NCBI RefSeq assembly: GCF_006442205.1
Contig: NZ_VFVR01000001.1
Location: 868,001-932,000 of the forward strand
Direction of reading: 5' to 3'
From: Mesorhizobium sp. B2-3-12
GTDB taxonomy: Bacteria; Pseudomonadota; Alphaproteobacteria; Rhizobiales; Rhizobiaceae
DNA length: 64,000 bases
In this document: positions 49,294-56,979 of the stretch, piece after piece
Layout: every line of letters starts with the position of its first letter
Position numbering within the stretch: position 1 is the stretch's first letter
Position numbers and translations under genes: made by a program
The notes under the pieces: generated by a model
Databases searched by the model: none
What the model was told of the DNA's origin: nothing
Seen by the model: the letters and a program-made list of their open reading frames with translations, nothing else

Positions 49294-50939
49294 AGACCGG
49301 TGGACAACTGATCGTCGACGCCCTCGAAGCCAACGGCACCGACCGTATCTTCTGCGTGCCGGGCGAATCCTACCTTGCGGTGCTCGACGCGCTGCATGAC
49401 TCCCCGATCCGCACCATCGTCTGCCGCCAGGAAGGCGGTGCCGCCATGATGGCCGACTGCCAGGGCCGGCTGACCGGCAACCCTGGCATCTGCTTCGTCA
49501 CCCGCGGCCCCGGCGCCACCAATGCTTCGGCCGGCATCCACATCGCCATGCAGGATTCGGTGCCGCTGATCCTGTTCATCGGCCAGGTCGCCAGCCACGC
49601 CAAGGAGCGCGAGGCCTTCCAGGAGGTGGATTACGTCAGGTTCTTCGGCGACATCGCCAAATGGGTGGTCGAGATCGACGATGCCTCGCGCATCCCTGAA
49701 TTCGTCACCCGAGCCTTCGCCGTGGCGACGTCTGGCCGCCCCGGCCCGGTGGTCATCTCGCTGCCGGAGGACATGCTGACCAGTGTGGTCGAGGCGCCTT
49801 CCGCCTTGCCACACACGCCGGTCGAAACCTATCCCGGCGAAGCCGAACTCGACGCGCTGGACATGCTGCTGAGCAACGCCAAGCGACCGTTCGTCATACT
49901 CGGTGGCACGCGCTGGAATGAGGAGGCAGTCGCGCGGATGCGCGCCATATCCGAGGCCTGGTCGCTTCCTGTCGGCTGTTCCTTCCGCCGCCAGATGCTG
50001 TTCGACCATCTGCATCCGAACTATGCCGGCGATGTCGGCATCGGCATCAATCCGAAACTGGCGACGGCGATCAAGCAAGCCGATGTCGTGCTGCTGATCG
50101 GCGGCCGCATGGGCGAGATGCCATCCTCGGACTACACGCTGCTGAAGAGCCCTTATCCCGACCAGGCGCTGGTGCACGTCCATGCCGATGCCGGAGAACT
50201 CGGCCGGGTCTACCGCCCGACGCTGGCAATCAACGCCTCGCCGGCGGCTTTCGTCGAGGCCTTCGCCAAGCGCAAGCCGGCCAGCACGCCATCATGGGCG
50301 GGCGAAACAGCCAAGCTGCACGCCGCTTACCTCGACTGGTCGACGCCGCCGGAAAGCGGTCCTGGCACGGTCCAGATGGGACCGATCATGAACTATCTGG
50401 AAAAGGTCCTGCCGGACGATGCTATCCTCACCAATGGCGCCGGAAATTACGCCACCTGGGTCCATCGCTTCCATCGCTTCCGCCGCTTCGCCACGCAAGG
50501 AGCGCCGACTTCCGGCTCGATGGGTTACGGCACCCCGGCGGCGGTCGCGGCCAAGGCGCTTTATCCTGAGCGCATCGTGGTCGCCTTTGCCGGCGATGGC
50601 TGCTTCCTGATGAACGGGCAGGAATTCGCCACCGCCGTGCAGTACGACATGCCGATCGTCGTGATCGTCGTCAACAACGGCATTTACGGCACCATCCGCA
50701 TGCATCAGGAGCGCGAATATCCGGGCCGTGTGGTCGGCACAGACCTGAAAAATCCCGACTTCGCGTCGCTTGGACGCGCCTATGGCGGCCATGGCGAGAC
50801 GGTCGAGAAGACCGAGGACTTCGCCCCGGCCTTCGAACGCGCGCGGGCCAGCGGCAAGCCGGCGATCGTCGAGATCCGGCTCGACCCGGAAGCGATCACG
50901 CCGACCCGCACGATGACGCAGATCCGCGACAGGAGCTGA
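49290..50939 (+). CDS. ThDP-dependent enzyme, acetolactate synthase-like
   Basis: 549 residues. CRQEGGAAMMADCQGRLTG has the catalytic Glu, MSLPEDM-type middle domain (VVISLPEDML), and GDGCFLMNGQEFATAVQYDMPIVVIVVNNGIYG is the ThDP-binding GDG...NN motif. It is like acetolactate synthase large subunits and oxalyl-CoA or benzoylformate decarboxylases; there is no ilvN small-subunit gene nearby. Coupling to a CoA-transferase argues for decarboxylation of a CoA-bound 2-oxo or oxalyl-type acid rather than branched-chain synthesis. Confidence 0.83.
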   Translation: MKTGGQLIVDALEANGTDRIFCVPGESYLAVLDALHDSPIRTIVCRQEGGAAMMADCQGRLTGNPGICFVTRGPGATNASAGIHIAMQDSVPLILFIGQVASHAKEREAFQEVDYVRFFGDIAKWVVEIDDASRIPEFVTRAFAVATSGRPGPVVISLPEDMLTSVVEAPSALPHTPVETYPGEAELDALDMLLSNAKRPFVILGGTRWNEEAVARMRAISEAWSLPVGCSFRRQMLFDHLHPNYAGDVGIGINPKLATAIKQADVVLLIGGRMGEMPSSDYTLLKSPYPDQALVHVHADAGELGRVYRPTLAINASPAAFVEAFAKRKPASTPSWAGETAKLHAAYLDWSTPPESGPGTVQMGPIMNYLEKVLPDDAILTNGAGNYATWVHRFHRFRRFATQGAPTSGSMGYGTPAAVAAKALYPERIVVAFAGDGCFLMNGQEFATAVQYDMPIVVIVVNNGIYGTIRMHQEREYPGRVVGTDLKNPDFASLGRAYGGHGETVEKTEDFAPAFERARASGKPAIVEIRLDPEAITPTRTMTQIRDRS

Positions 50940-50986
50940 AGCAACCGATCGGCGTCCAAAGAAAGGGCGCTGCATCCAAGCTGCCA

Positions 50987-51009
50987 ATCTCCCCCCTTGA
51001 GGGGGAGAT
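50987..51009. repeat. CTCCCCC/GGGGGAG palindrome, dispersed-element-like
   Basis: ATCTCCCCC pairs with GGGGGAGAT around a short TTGA-containing loop, followed by TCCGGCAGGACAGAGGGG. I recognise this type as a common rhizobial intergenic element. It sits between the convergent ThDP and CHRD genes. Confidence 0.5.
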
Positions 51010-51071
51010 GTCCGGCAGGACAGAGGGGGGCGCCTCGCGCCGGCCCTCAAGCGTTGGCCGCGCCCCGCGCC

Positions 51072-51515
51072 CTACATCGCCTTTTCGATCTGGCCACGGA
51101 TCTCGCCGTCCTTGTTGGCGGCTGTGTGCACGTTGACATAATATTTGCCGGCTTCCAGATCGGCGGCCTGCGCGTCGGTCAACGTGGCCGATCCCTTGAT
51201 CGGGCTCTTCAGCTTGCCTTTGAACGGGATCACCGGAGGCGCGTTCTCGCCGGTCGCCGCCGGGCCGTGGATATGCGCGGCCACCGCGGGGCCACTGAGG
51301 CCGGAATATTTCACGTTCCAGCTGAGCTTCTTCTTGGTGGTGTCGAAGGTGAGCGTGGCCGTCCCCTTCCCTTTGGTGGTGACGGCTGGGCTCTGCTGGC
51401 CGCCATCGAGTGTCGCCTTGTATTTCACCACCTCGGCCATGGCTGGCGATGCGAACAGGAAAGCGGTGGAAATAGCGAGCGCCGACAGCGCCGGCAGGAA
51501 AGAGTGAGCGCGCAT
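51072..51515 (-). CDS. Secreted CHRD-domain protein
   Basis: 147 residues. A signal peptide (MRAHSFLPALSALAISTAFL, cut after SPAMA) precedes a CHRD domain (about 30-145): VKYKATLDGGQQSPAVTTKGKGTATLTFD, GPAVAAHIHGPAATGENAPPVIPF and YYVNVHTAANKDGEIRGQI. CHRD domains occur in chordin and in bacterial secreted proteins of unknown role. The GGAGG ribosome-binding site sets the start. Confidence 0.85.
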   Translation of the reverse strand: MRAHSFLPALSALAISTAFLFASPAMAEVVKYKATLDGGQQSPAVTTKGKGTATLTFDTTKKKLSWNVKYSGLSGPAVAAHIHGPAATGENAPPVIPFKGKLKSPIKGSATLTDAQAADLEAGKYYVNVHTAANKDGEIRGQIEKAM

Positions 51516-51634
51516 GAAGAACCTCCGATTGGATGAAGCATCCGTCGCGGCTCCCCGACGCGCGTATGCTCCAATGCAACGGCTGGAGGGAGCAATGTAT
51601 CCCCGCACACGGCTTTGTGATCGGAGCGTATGAA

Positions 51635-51658
51635 AAAGGGGCGGTCGCCCGCCCCTTT
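51635..51658 (-). terminator. Rho-independent terminator of the ABC transporter operon
   Basis: AAAGGGGCGG (51635-51644) pairs with CCGCCCCTTT (51649-51658) over a 4-base loop, and on the minus strand is followed by a T-run. It lies about 50 bases after the substrate-binding-protein stop. Confidence 0.82.
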
Positions 51659-51704
51659 GATGTCAGCCCAAATCTCAGGCGCTATGGTCGCGCCTGTCGG
51701 TGCC

Positions 51705-52676
51705 TTACTTGACCGCCTTGTCGGTGATCGCGGTCGTATAGGCGCCGGTCGGCTCCTTGGTGATGATCTTCTGGTCGAGCAGCGCCTTGGCGGTACGCTC
51801 GTAGGTCGCCGGGTCGAGCTTGCCGTCGGCATTGTCGATCAGCTTGGCGACTTCGCTCATCATGCGCTTCTGGTGGTTCTCGTCCTGGCCGCCGCCGTCC
51901 ATGACGATGCCGGCTGCCTCGTCATTGTTGTCGATGGCGTATTTCCAGCCCTTCATCGAAGCGCGCACGAACCGCACCATCTTGTCCTCGAAGGCCGGGT
52001 CCTTGAGTTTGTCTTCCGAGGCATAGAGGCCGTCCTCGAGCAGGTCGTTGCCCATCGCCGAGTAATTGAAGACGGTGAGCTGTTCGGGCTTGTAGCCGGC
52101 ATCGATCAGCTGCCAGTACTCGTTGTAGGTCATGACCGAGATGCAGTCGGCCTGCTTCTGGATCAGCGGCTGCACGTCGAAACTCTGCTTCAGAACCGTG
52201 ACGCCGTCCGGGCCGCCTTCGGTCTTGAGGCCAAGCTTGTTCATCCAGGCGTAGAACGGATATTCATTGCCGAAGAACCAGACGCCCAGCGTATGGCCCT
52301 TGAAGTCGGCTTCGGTCTTGATCGGGCCGTCCTTCGGGCAGACCAGCTCCATGCCGGCCTTCTTGAACGGCTGGGCGATGTTGACCAGCGGCACGCCCTT
52401 TTCGCGCGCGGCCAGCGCGCCGCCCATCCAGTCGACGATGACGTCGGCGCCGCCGCCGGCGATCACCTGCTCGGGCGCGATATCGGGTCCGCCCGGCTTG
52501 ATATCGACGTCGAGACCTTCGGCGTCATAGAAACCCTTTGCCTTGGCGACATAGTAGCCGGCAAACTGGGCCTGCGTGACCCATTTCAGTTGCAAGGTCA
52601 CCTTGTCGGCGGCCATTGCCTGGAACGCGGCCAGCGACATCGCGCCGGCCAGAACTGGAATAATAAGTCTTTTCAT
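51705..52676 (-). CDS. ABC transporter substrate-binding protein, NMT1/THI5-like
   Basis: 323 residues with a signal peptide (cut after AMAA) and an NMT1/THI5-like domain: LQLKWVTQAQFAGYYVAKAKGFYDAEGLDVDI, GGADVIVDWMGGALAAREKG, and DCISVMTYNEYWQLIDAG. Members bind thiamine precursors (hydroxymethylpyrimidine), taurine or related compounds. Next to pyrimidine-catabolism genes, a pyrimidine or dihydropyrimidine ligand is likely but unproven. Last gene of the importer operon. Confidence 0.9.
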   Translation of the reverse strand: MKRLIIPVLAGAMSLAAFQAMAADKVTLQLKWVTQAQFAGYYVAKAKGFYDAEGLDVDIKPGGPDIAPEQVIAGGGADVIVDWMGGALAAREKGVPLVNIAQPFKKAGMELVCPKDGPIKTEADFKGHTLGVWFFGNEYPFYAWMNKLGLKTEGGPDGVTVLKQSFDVQPLIQKQADCISVMTYNEYWQLIDAGYKPEQLTVFNYSAMGNDLLEDGLYASEDKLKDPAFEDKMVRFVRASMKGWKYAIDNNDEAAGIVMDGGGQDENHQKRMMSEVAKLIDNADGKLDPATYERTAKALLDQKIITKEPTGAYTTAITDKAVK

Positions 52677-52715
52677 TTTTTACCCTCTGAAGTTAGTGCC
52701 CTAAACCCACCGCCC

Positions 52716-53870
52716 CTATCCACCACGGACAGAGGGATGCCAAAACGTGACGGCCCTTTCGACAAGGGCGACCACGCCATAAAAGACCGAACCCGCAAGT
52801 GCTGCAACTGCGATTTCGGCCCAGACCATGTCGATGTTCATCCGCCCGACCTCGGTCGAAATGCGGAATCCCATACCCACGACCGGCGTGCCGAAGAACT
52901 CGGCGACGATGGCGCCGATCAGCGCCAGCGTCGAATTGATCTTCAGCGCGTTGAAGATGAAGGGGGCGGCGGCCGGCAGCCGCAGCTTGATCAGCGTCGG
53001 CCAGTAACCCGACGCGTAGGTGCGCATCAGGTCGCGCTCCATATGGCCGGAAGCGGCAAGCCCGGCGACCGTGTTCACCAGCATCGGGAAGAAGGTCATG
53101 ATGATGACCACCGCCGCCTTCGACTGCCAGTCGAAGCCGAACCACATGACCATGATTGGGGCCACGCCAATGATCGGCAGCGCCGAGACCATGTTGCCGA
53201 TCGGCAAGAGCCCGCGCCGCAGGAACGGCACGCGGTCGGCGAGGATCGCGGTGATGAAGCCGGCGCCGCTGCCCACGACATATCCGAAAAGCACCGCCTT
53301 GAAGATGGTTTGCCGGACATCGGCGCCGAGCACCGGCAGCGAACTGGCGATGCGCGCGCCGATCGCGCTCGGCGGCGGCAGCAGGATGAAAGGAATGCCG
53401 GCGCCCCGCGTCACCGCTTCCCAGATGATCAGGATCCAGGCGCCGAAGATAGCGGGGATGATCAGCCGCAGAGTGGTCCGCGCCCAGCTTGCCGGCGGCC
53501 GCAATCCCGAAAGCACCGCAACGCAACGCCAGCCAAGCAGCCAGGCAGCCGTGAGCAGAAGGAAATACGGCGCCAGTGCGGTGCCCTCGAACCCTGTGAT
53601 GCCCGATATCAGCAGCCAGGCGACGAGATGGGCGCCGATGAACAGAACCACGGCCTCCGCGACCGATGGAATCCTGACCATCGAGATCAGCGCCGCGACC
53701 ACGGCAAGGCCGAGCATCAAGCCCTTCGTCCCCAGATAGGGATAGTCGATGCTTGCCGTCGGGTCGGCAAGCGCTGCCGCTTCCGGCTTCGACATGGCGC
53801 CAAGCGCGACCGCGATCAGGCACAGCACAATGGCAATCACCGCTTGCCAGGACGGTTTCAGCCAATTCAT
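52716..53870 (-). CDS. ABC transporter permease with long N-terminal membrane part
   Basis: 384 residues, longer than the usual 260-290. An additional block of membrane segments (about 1-130) precedes a BPD_transp_1 permease domain (about 170-370) with MERDLMRTYASGYWPTLIKLRLPAAAPFIFNALKI, the EAA-type coupling loop. Start overlaps the second permease gene by four bases. Inner membrane. Confidence 0.88.
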   Translation of the reverse strand: MNWLKPSWQAVIAIVLCLIAVALGAMSKPEAAALADPTASIDYPYLGTKGLMLGLAVVAALISMVRIPSVAEAVVLFIGAHLVAWLLISGITGFEGTALAPYFLLLTAAWLLGWRCVAVLSGLRPPASWARTTLRLIIPAIFGAWILIIWEAVTRGAGIPFILLPPPSAIGARIASSLPVLGADVRQTIFKAVLFGYVVGSGAGFITAILADRVPFLRRGLLPIGNMVSALPIIGVAPIMVMWFGFDWQSKAAVVIIMTFFPMLVNTVAGLAASGHMERDLMRTYASGYWPTLIKLRLPAAAPFIFNALKINSTLALIGAIVAEFFGTPVVGMGFRISTEVGRMNIDMVWAEIAVAALAGSVFYGVVALVERAVTFWHPSVRGG

Positions 53871-54745
53871 GCCGGCCTCCCGCCCATAGCGCGGTCGACG
53901 AGGCGCCCGGCAATGCCGACCACCATGACCAGCAGCGCCGCCACGATCGAACCCGCGACCAGCGCCGACCAGATGTCGATCGACTGGCTGTAATAAGCGC
54001 CGGCCAGAAGCTTGGCGCCGATACCAGCGACCGCGCCTGTCGGCAGTTCACCGACGATGGCGCCGACCAGGCTTGCCGCCACCGCCACCTTCATCGAGGT
54101 GAACAGGAACGGCACCGAGGCCGGCACGCGCAATTTCCAGAAGGTTTGCGTGCGGCTGGCATTGTAGGTGTGCATCAGGTCGAGATGCATGATCTCGGGC
54201 GAGCGCAGGCCCTTCACCATGCCGACCGTCACCGGGAAGAACGACAGATAGGTCGAGATCATCGCCTTCGGGATCAGCCCCGTGATGCCGATCGCCGCCA
54301 GCACGACGATGATCATCGGCGCCACCGCCAGGATTGGAATGGTCTGCGAAGCGATGATCCATGGCATCAGGCTGCGGTCGAGCGTCGCCACATGCACGAT
54401 ACCGACGGCAATGACGATGCCGAGCGCGGTGCCGAAGGCAAAGCCGAGCAGCGTCGAGGACAGCGTCACCCAGGCGTTGTAGACGAGGCTGCGGTTCGAA
54501 TTGATGGGCCGCAGAAAGGTGTTCTCGAAGAAATTCACCGCCACCTGGTGCGGTGCCGGCAGCGTCGGCTTCGGCTGCGACAGCGTCTTGCCGATCAATT
54601 CGCTGAATGTGGAGGTTTCATTGGCCCGCCGGTCGAGATCGCGCTGGAACGGCGTGTTGAGGATGACGGCGAACACGTACCAGAGCACGATCACGCCGGC
54701 CAGGATCGAGGTGACTGGGATGAGCTTGTCGCGGAAGGTGTCCAT
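53867..54745 (-). CDS. ABC transporter permease
   Basis: 292 residues, about six membrane segments, with EIMHLDLMHTYNASRTQTFWKLRVPASVPFLFTSMKV, the coupling loop. Forms a heterodimer with the next permease. AAGGAG (54754-54759, minus strand) lies 8 bases before the ATG; the stop of the inserted DUF559 gene is immediately next to this ATG (TGAATG). Confidence 0.9.
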   Translation of the reverse strand: MDTFRDKLIPVTSILAGVIVLWYVFAVILNTPFQRDLDRRANETSTFSELIGKTLSQPKPTLPAPHQVAVNFFENTFLRPINSNRSLVYNAWVTLSSTLLGFAFGTALGIVIAVGIVHVATLDRSLMPWIIASQTIPILAVAPMIIVVLAAIGITGLIPKAMISTYLSFFPVTVGMVKGLRSPEIMHLDLMHTYNASRTQTFWKLRVPASVPFLFTSMKVAVAASLVGAIVGELPTGAVAGIGAKLLAGAYYSQSIDIWSALVAGSIVAALLVMVVGIAGRLVDRAMGGRPA

Positions 54746-55264
54746 TCAGCGCTCTCCTTCTCCTCTCCCCGTTGGGGAGAGGGTGGCCGGAGCGAAGCGA
54801 AGGCCGGGTGAGGGTGAGTGTATCTGCCCCTCAAGCACAGCCAGAATCGTATCCAAGACCGCACGCCGCTCGGCGAGAACCTCTTGGTTCCAGAACCGAA
54901 GAACAGAGTAGCCGTTGCGATTCAGCCAAGTTGTTCTGCTTTCATCGGTCAGGGACTCGGCATGTTGGCTGCCATCGATTTCAACGATCAAGCTCTTCTC
55001 GCGGCAGAGAAAATCGGCGAAGAACGGCCCAAGTGGCACTTGCCTTACGAACTTGTAGCCGTTGAGGTGACGGCCCTGTAACTCGCCCCAAAGCCGATAT
55101 TCGGCCTTTGTCTCGTCAAACCGCAGCTCTCGGGCACGAGCGGTTGCCCCGGCCTTCCTCTTGGTTGGATGTGTCGGGGACGCCCCCTCACCCGGCCGCT
55201 TCGCGGCCACCCTCTCCCCGGAGGGGAGAGGAGGAACTTCGTCCTGCCCCCCCTCAATCATCAT
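54746..55264 (-). CDS. DUF559 endonuclease-like protein in an inverted-repeat cassette
   Basis: 172 codons. The core (about 45-150) is DUF559, a small PD-(D/E)XK/Vsr-related domain: RARELRFDETKAEYRLWGEL, KFVRQVPLGPFFADFLCREKSLIVEIDGSQH, RTTWLNRNGYSVLRFWNQEVL. Both ends (LPSGERVAAKRPGEG and LSPTGRGEGER) are translated from the flanking repeat arms. The ATG at 55264 overlaps the end of the ATPase gene; a later start nearer residue 40 is possible. It breaks the transporter operon without disrupting either neighbour and has nothing to do with transport. Confidence 0.8.
   Translation of the reverse strand: MMIEGGQDEVPPLPSGERVAAKRPGEGASPTHPTKRKAGATARARELRFDETKAEYRLWGELQGRHLNGYKFVRQVPLGPFFADFLCREKSLIVEIDGSQHAESLTDESRTTWLNRNGYSVLRFWNQEVLAERRAVLDTILAVLEGQIHSPSPGLRFAPATLSPTGRGEGER
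54760..54814. repeat. Left arm of inverted repeat bounding the DUF559 gene
   Basis: About 55 bases carrying CTCCTCTCCCC, GGGGAGAGGGTGGCCG, CGAAGC and GGCCGGGTGAGG. The arm contains two hairpins of its own (CCTCTCCCC with GGGGAGAGG, and GGCCG with CGGCC). Confidence 0.75.
55186..55233. repeat. Right arm of inverted repeat bounding the DUF559 gene
   Basis: Reverse complement of the left arm, with the same four blocks in the same order, differing only by an 8-base shorter middle and the hairpin tip. The two arms delimit a cassette of about 474 bases (54760-55233). Confidence 0.75.
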
Positions 55265-56045
55265 AGCTATGCCCTGCCCTCAAGCCATCGCGCACCCTGG
55301 CCGCGATCGCCAAAAACTCCGGCGTCTCTCGGATGTCGAGCGGGCGCTCCTTCGGCAGTGTCGATTCGATGATGTCGCTGACCCGGCCCGGACGCGGCGA
55401 CATGACGACGATGCGCGTCGACAGATAGACCGCCTCCGGAATCGAGTGGGTGACGAAGCAGATGGTCTTGTTAGTGCGCCCCCACAATTGCAGCAACTGT
55501 TCGTTGAGGTGGTCGCGCACGATCTCGTCCAGTGCGCCGAATGGCTCGTCCATCAACAGCAGGTCGGCGTCGAAGGCCAGCGCCCGGGCGATCGAGGCGC
55601 GCTGCTGCATGCCGCCGGAAAGCTGCCAGGGATATTTATTCTCGAAACCGCTGAGGTTGACGAGGTCGAGCGTGCGCTTGATGCGCTCCGCCTGCTCGGC
55701 CCTCGACAGGCCCATGATTTCCAAAGGCAGTCCGACATTGCGCTCGATGGTGCGCCAGGGAAACAGGGCGGCGGCCTGGAAGACATAGCCATAGGCGCGT
55801 TTCTCGCGCGCCTGTTCCGGCGTCATGCCATTGACCGAGATCGTTCCCGAGGTCGGCTTCTCCAGATCGGCGATGACGCGCAGCAGCGTGGTCTTGCCGC
55901 AGCCGGACGGCCCGATGAAGGAGACGAACTCCCCCTTGCCGATGGTCAGGTCTACATTGGACAGCGCCTGCACCGGCCCGTCATTGGTCTGGAAGGTGAG
56001 GCCAAGCTTGCTTGCCGAAACGACGGCTGGCGACGGTCCCGTCAT
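55254..56045 (-). CDS. ABC transporter ATPase, nitrate/sulfonate/thiamine-precursor type
   Basis: 263 residues from ATG 56045. Walker A FIGPSGCGKTTLLRVIA, signature LSGGMQQRASIARALA, Walker B LLLMDEPFGALDE and the switch THSIPEAVYLS. This is the SsuB/TauB/ThiZ-like class that pairs with NMT1/THI5-like binding proteins. The frame is open 50 more codons upstream into the cupin gene region without coding character. First gene of the importer operon. Confidence 0.9.
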   Translation of the reverse strand: MTGPSPAVVSASKLGLTFQTNDGPVQALSNVDLTIGKGEFVSFIGPSGCGKTTLLRVIADLEKPTSGTISVNGMTPEQAREKRAYGYVFQAAALFPWRTIERNVGLPLEIMGLSRAEQAERIKRTLDLVNLSGFENKYPWQLSGGMQQRASIARALAFDADLLLMDEPFGALDEIVRDHLNEQLLQLWGRTNKTICFVTHSIPEAVYLSTRIVVMSPRPGRVSDIIESTLPKERPLDIRETPEFLAIAARVRDGLRAGHSYDD

Positions 56046-56171
56046 CGGTTGCTGCTCGCCTTCCGCCGCCACCGGGGCGCGGGCTGGAATCCGGTTGCTT
56101 TTATCGCGATGTTGTTTTCCACTCGCCCTGTCCCATTGGCTTTGTTCTATTTCGACGCCCGGAGTTCCCCG

Positions 56172-56576
56172 ATGTCGCCCAAACCCACTTGTCATCTTAT
56201 CCGCCCCGGCAGCACCTATGAAGGCAAGCAGGGGTTGACCTATCTGGCCGGCATCGCGACCGAAACGGTCGGCTCATCCGGCATCTGCATGCACGTGCTG
56301 ACCATGCCGCCCGGCGCCCGCGCCAAGGCACATCTGCACGAGAACCACGAGACGGCGATCTACGTGCTCTCCGGCGAAGTCCATACCTGGTATGGCGACC
56401 GGCTCGAACACCACATCGTCGTCAAGGCGGGCGACCTCTTCTACATCCCGGCTGGCGTGCCGCATCTGCCAGCCAATCTCAGCAACGCCCCCTCTTCCGC
56501 CGTCATTGCCCGCACCGATCCCAACGAGCAGGAAAGCGTCGTCCTGCTGCCGGAACTGGATGCGCTGGTCGCCTGA
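56172..56576 (+). CDS. Cupin-domain protein
   Basis: 134 residues. A single cupin barrel: PPGARAKAHLHENHETAIYVLSGEVHTWYGDRLEHHIVVKAGDLFYIPAGVPHLPANL, with the metal ligands of cupin motifs 1 (HxH...E) and 2 (H). Start MSPKPTCHLIRPG. It is divergent from the importer operon, whose promoter region it shares, and may be an isomerase, dioxygenase or sensor; the role is unknown. Confidence 0.85.
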   Translation: MSPKPTCHLIRPGSTYEGKQGLTYLAGIATETVGSSGICMHVLTMPPGARAKAHLHENHETAIYVLSGEVHTWYGDRLEHHIVVKAGDLFYIPAGVPHLPANLSNAPSSAVIARTDPNEQESVVLLPELDALVA

Positions 56577-56599
56577 CACCGGCGCGGGGATTGTCGCCA

Positions 56600-56977
56600 T
56601 CATTTGCACCGGGAAACTTCACCCATCACATTGCCGTCCTCGTCGACGACAGACAGTTTCTTGGCGTTCCTGGCGCTGCGCTTGATGGTGAAGGTGGCCG
56701 GCGACTTGCCGTCCTCGCCTTCGGCCTCGCACTCGGCCTTGATCGTCAGCGAGCCATCGGCCTTGGCCTTCGTCTCGGTGAAAGTGCAGGCGCTGGCCGC
56801 CGTGATCAGTTCCTTGTCGGTCAGAAGCAGCATCTGATCGGCGGCGACTTCCTGGCCGTTCTTGTTGATGCAGCCATATTTGTCGCCATAAGGCTTGCTG
56901 AGGTCGATCGCCGCCGCCGACGCCTGCCCGGCGGTCATCACCGCCGCCGCAGCCAGAGCGAGAAAAACAGCCCGCAT
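56600..56977 (-). CDS. Secreted protein of unknown function
   Basis: 125 residues from ATG 56977 (GGGG 7-8 bases upstream; a TTG two codons earlier is the alternative). Signal peptide MRAVFLALAAAAVMTAGQAS, then a mature part with CINKNGQEVAADQMLLLTDKELITAASACTF and a final VSRCK, so three to four cysteines. I do not recognise the family. It starts just past the dihydropyrimidinase stop, so it may be the tail gene of that operon. Confidence 0.68.
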   Translation of the reverse strand: MRAVFLALAAAAVMTAGQASAAAIDLSKPYGDKYGCINKNGQEVAADQMLLLTDKELITAASACTFTETKAKADGSLTIKAECEAEGEDGKSPATFTIKRSARNAKKLSVVDEDGNVMGEVSRCK

Positions 56978-56979
56978 GG

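Noticed and set aside
51630..53993. A 787-codon plus-strand open frame across the ABC transporter genes
   Set aside because: Shadow of the substrate-binding protein and permease genes, with low-complexity D/H/R/Q composition and no domain; the minus-strand genes have clear motifs.
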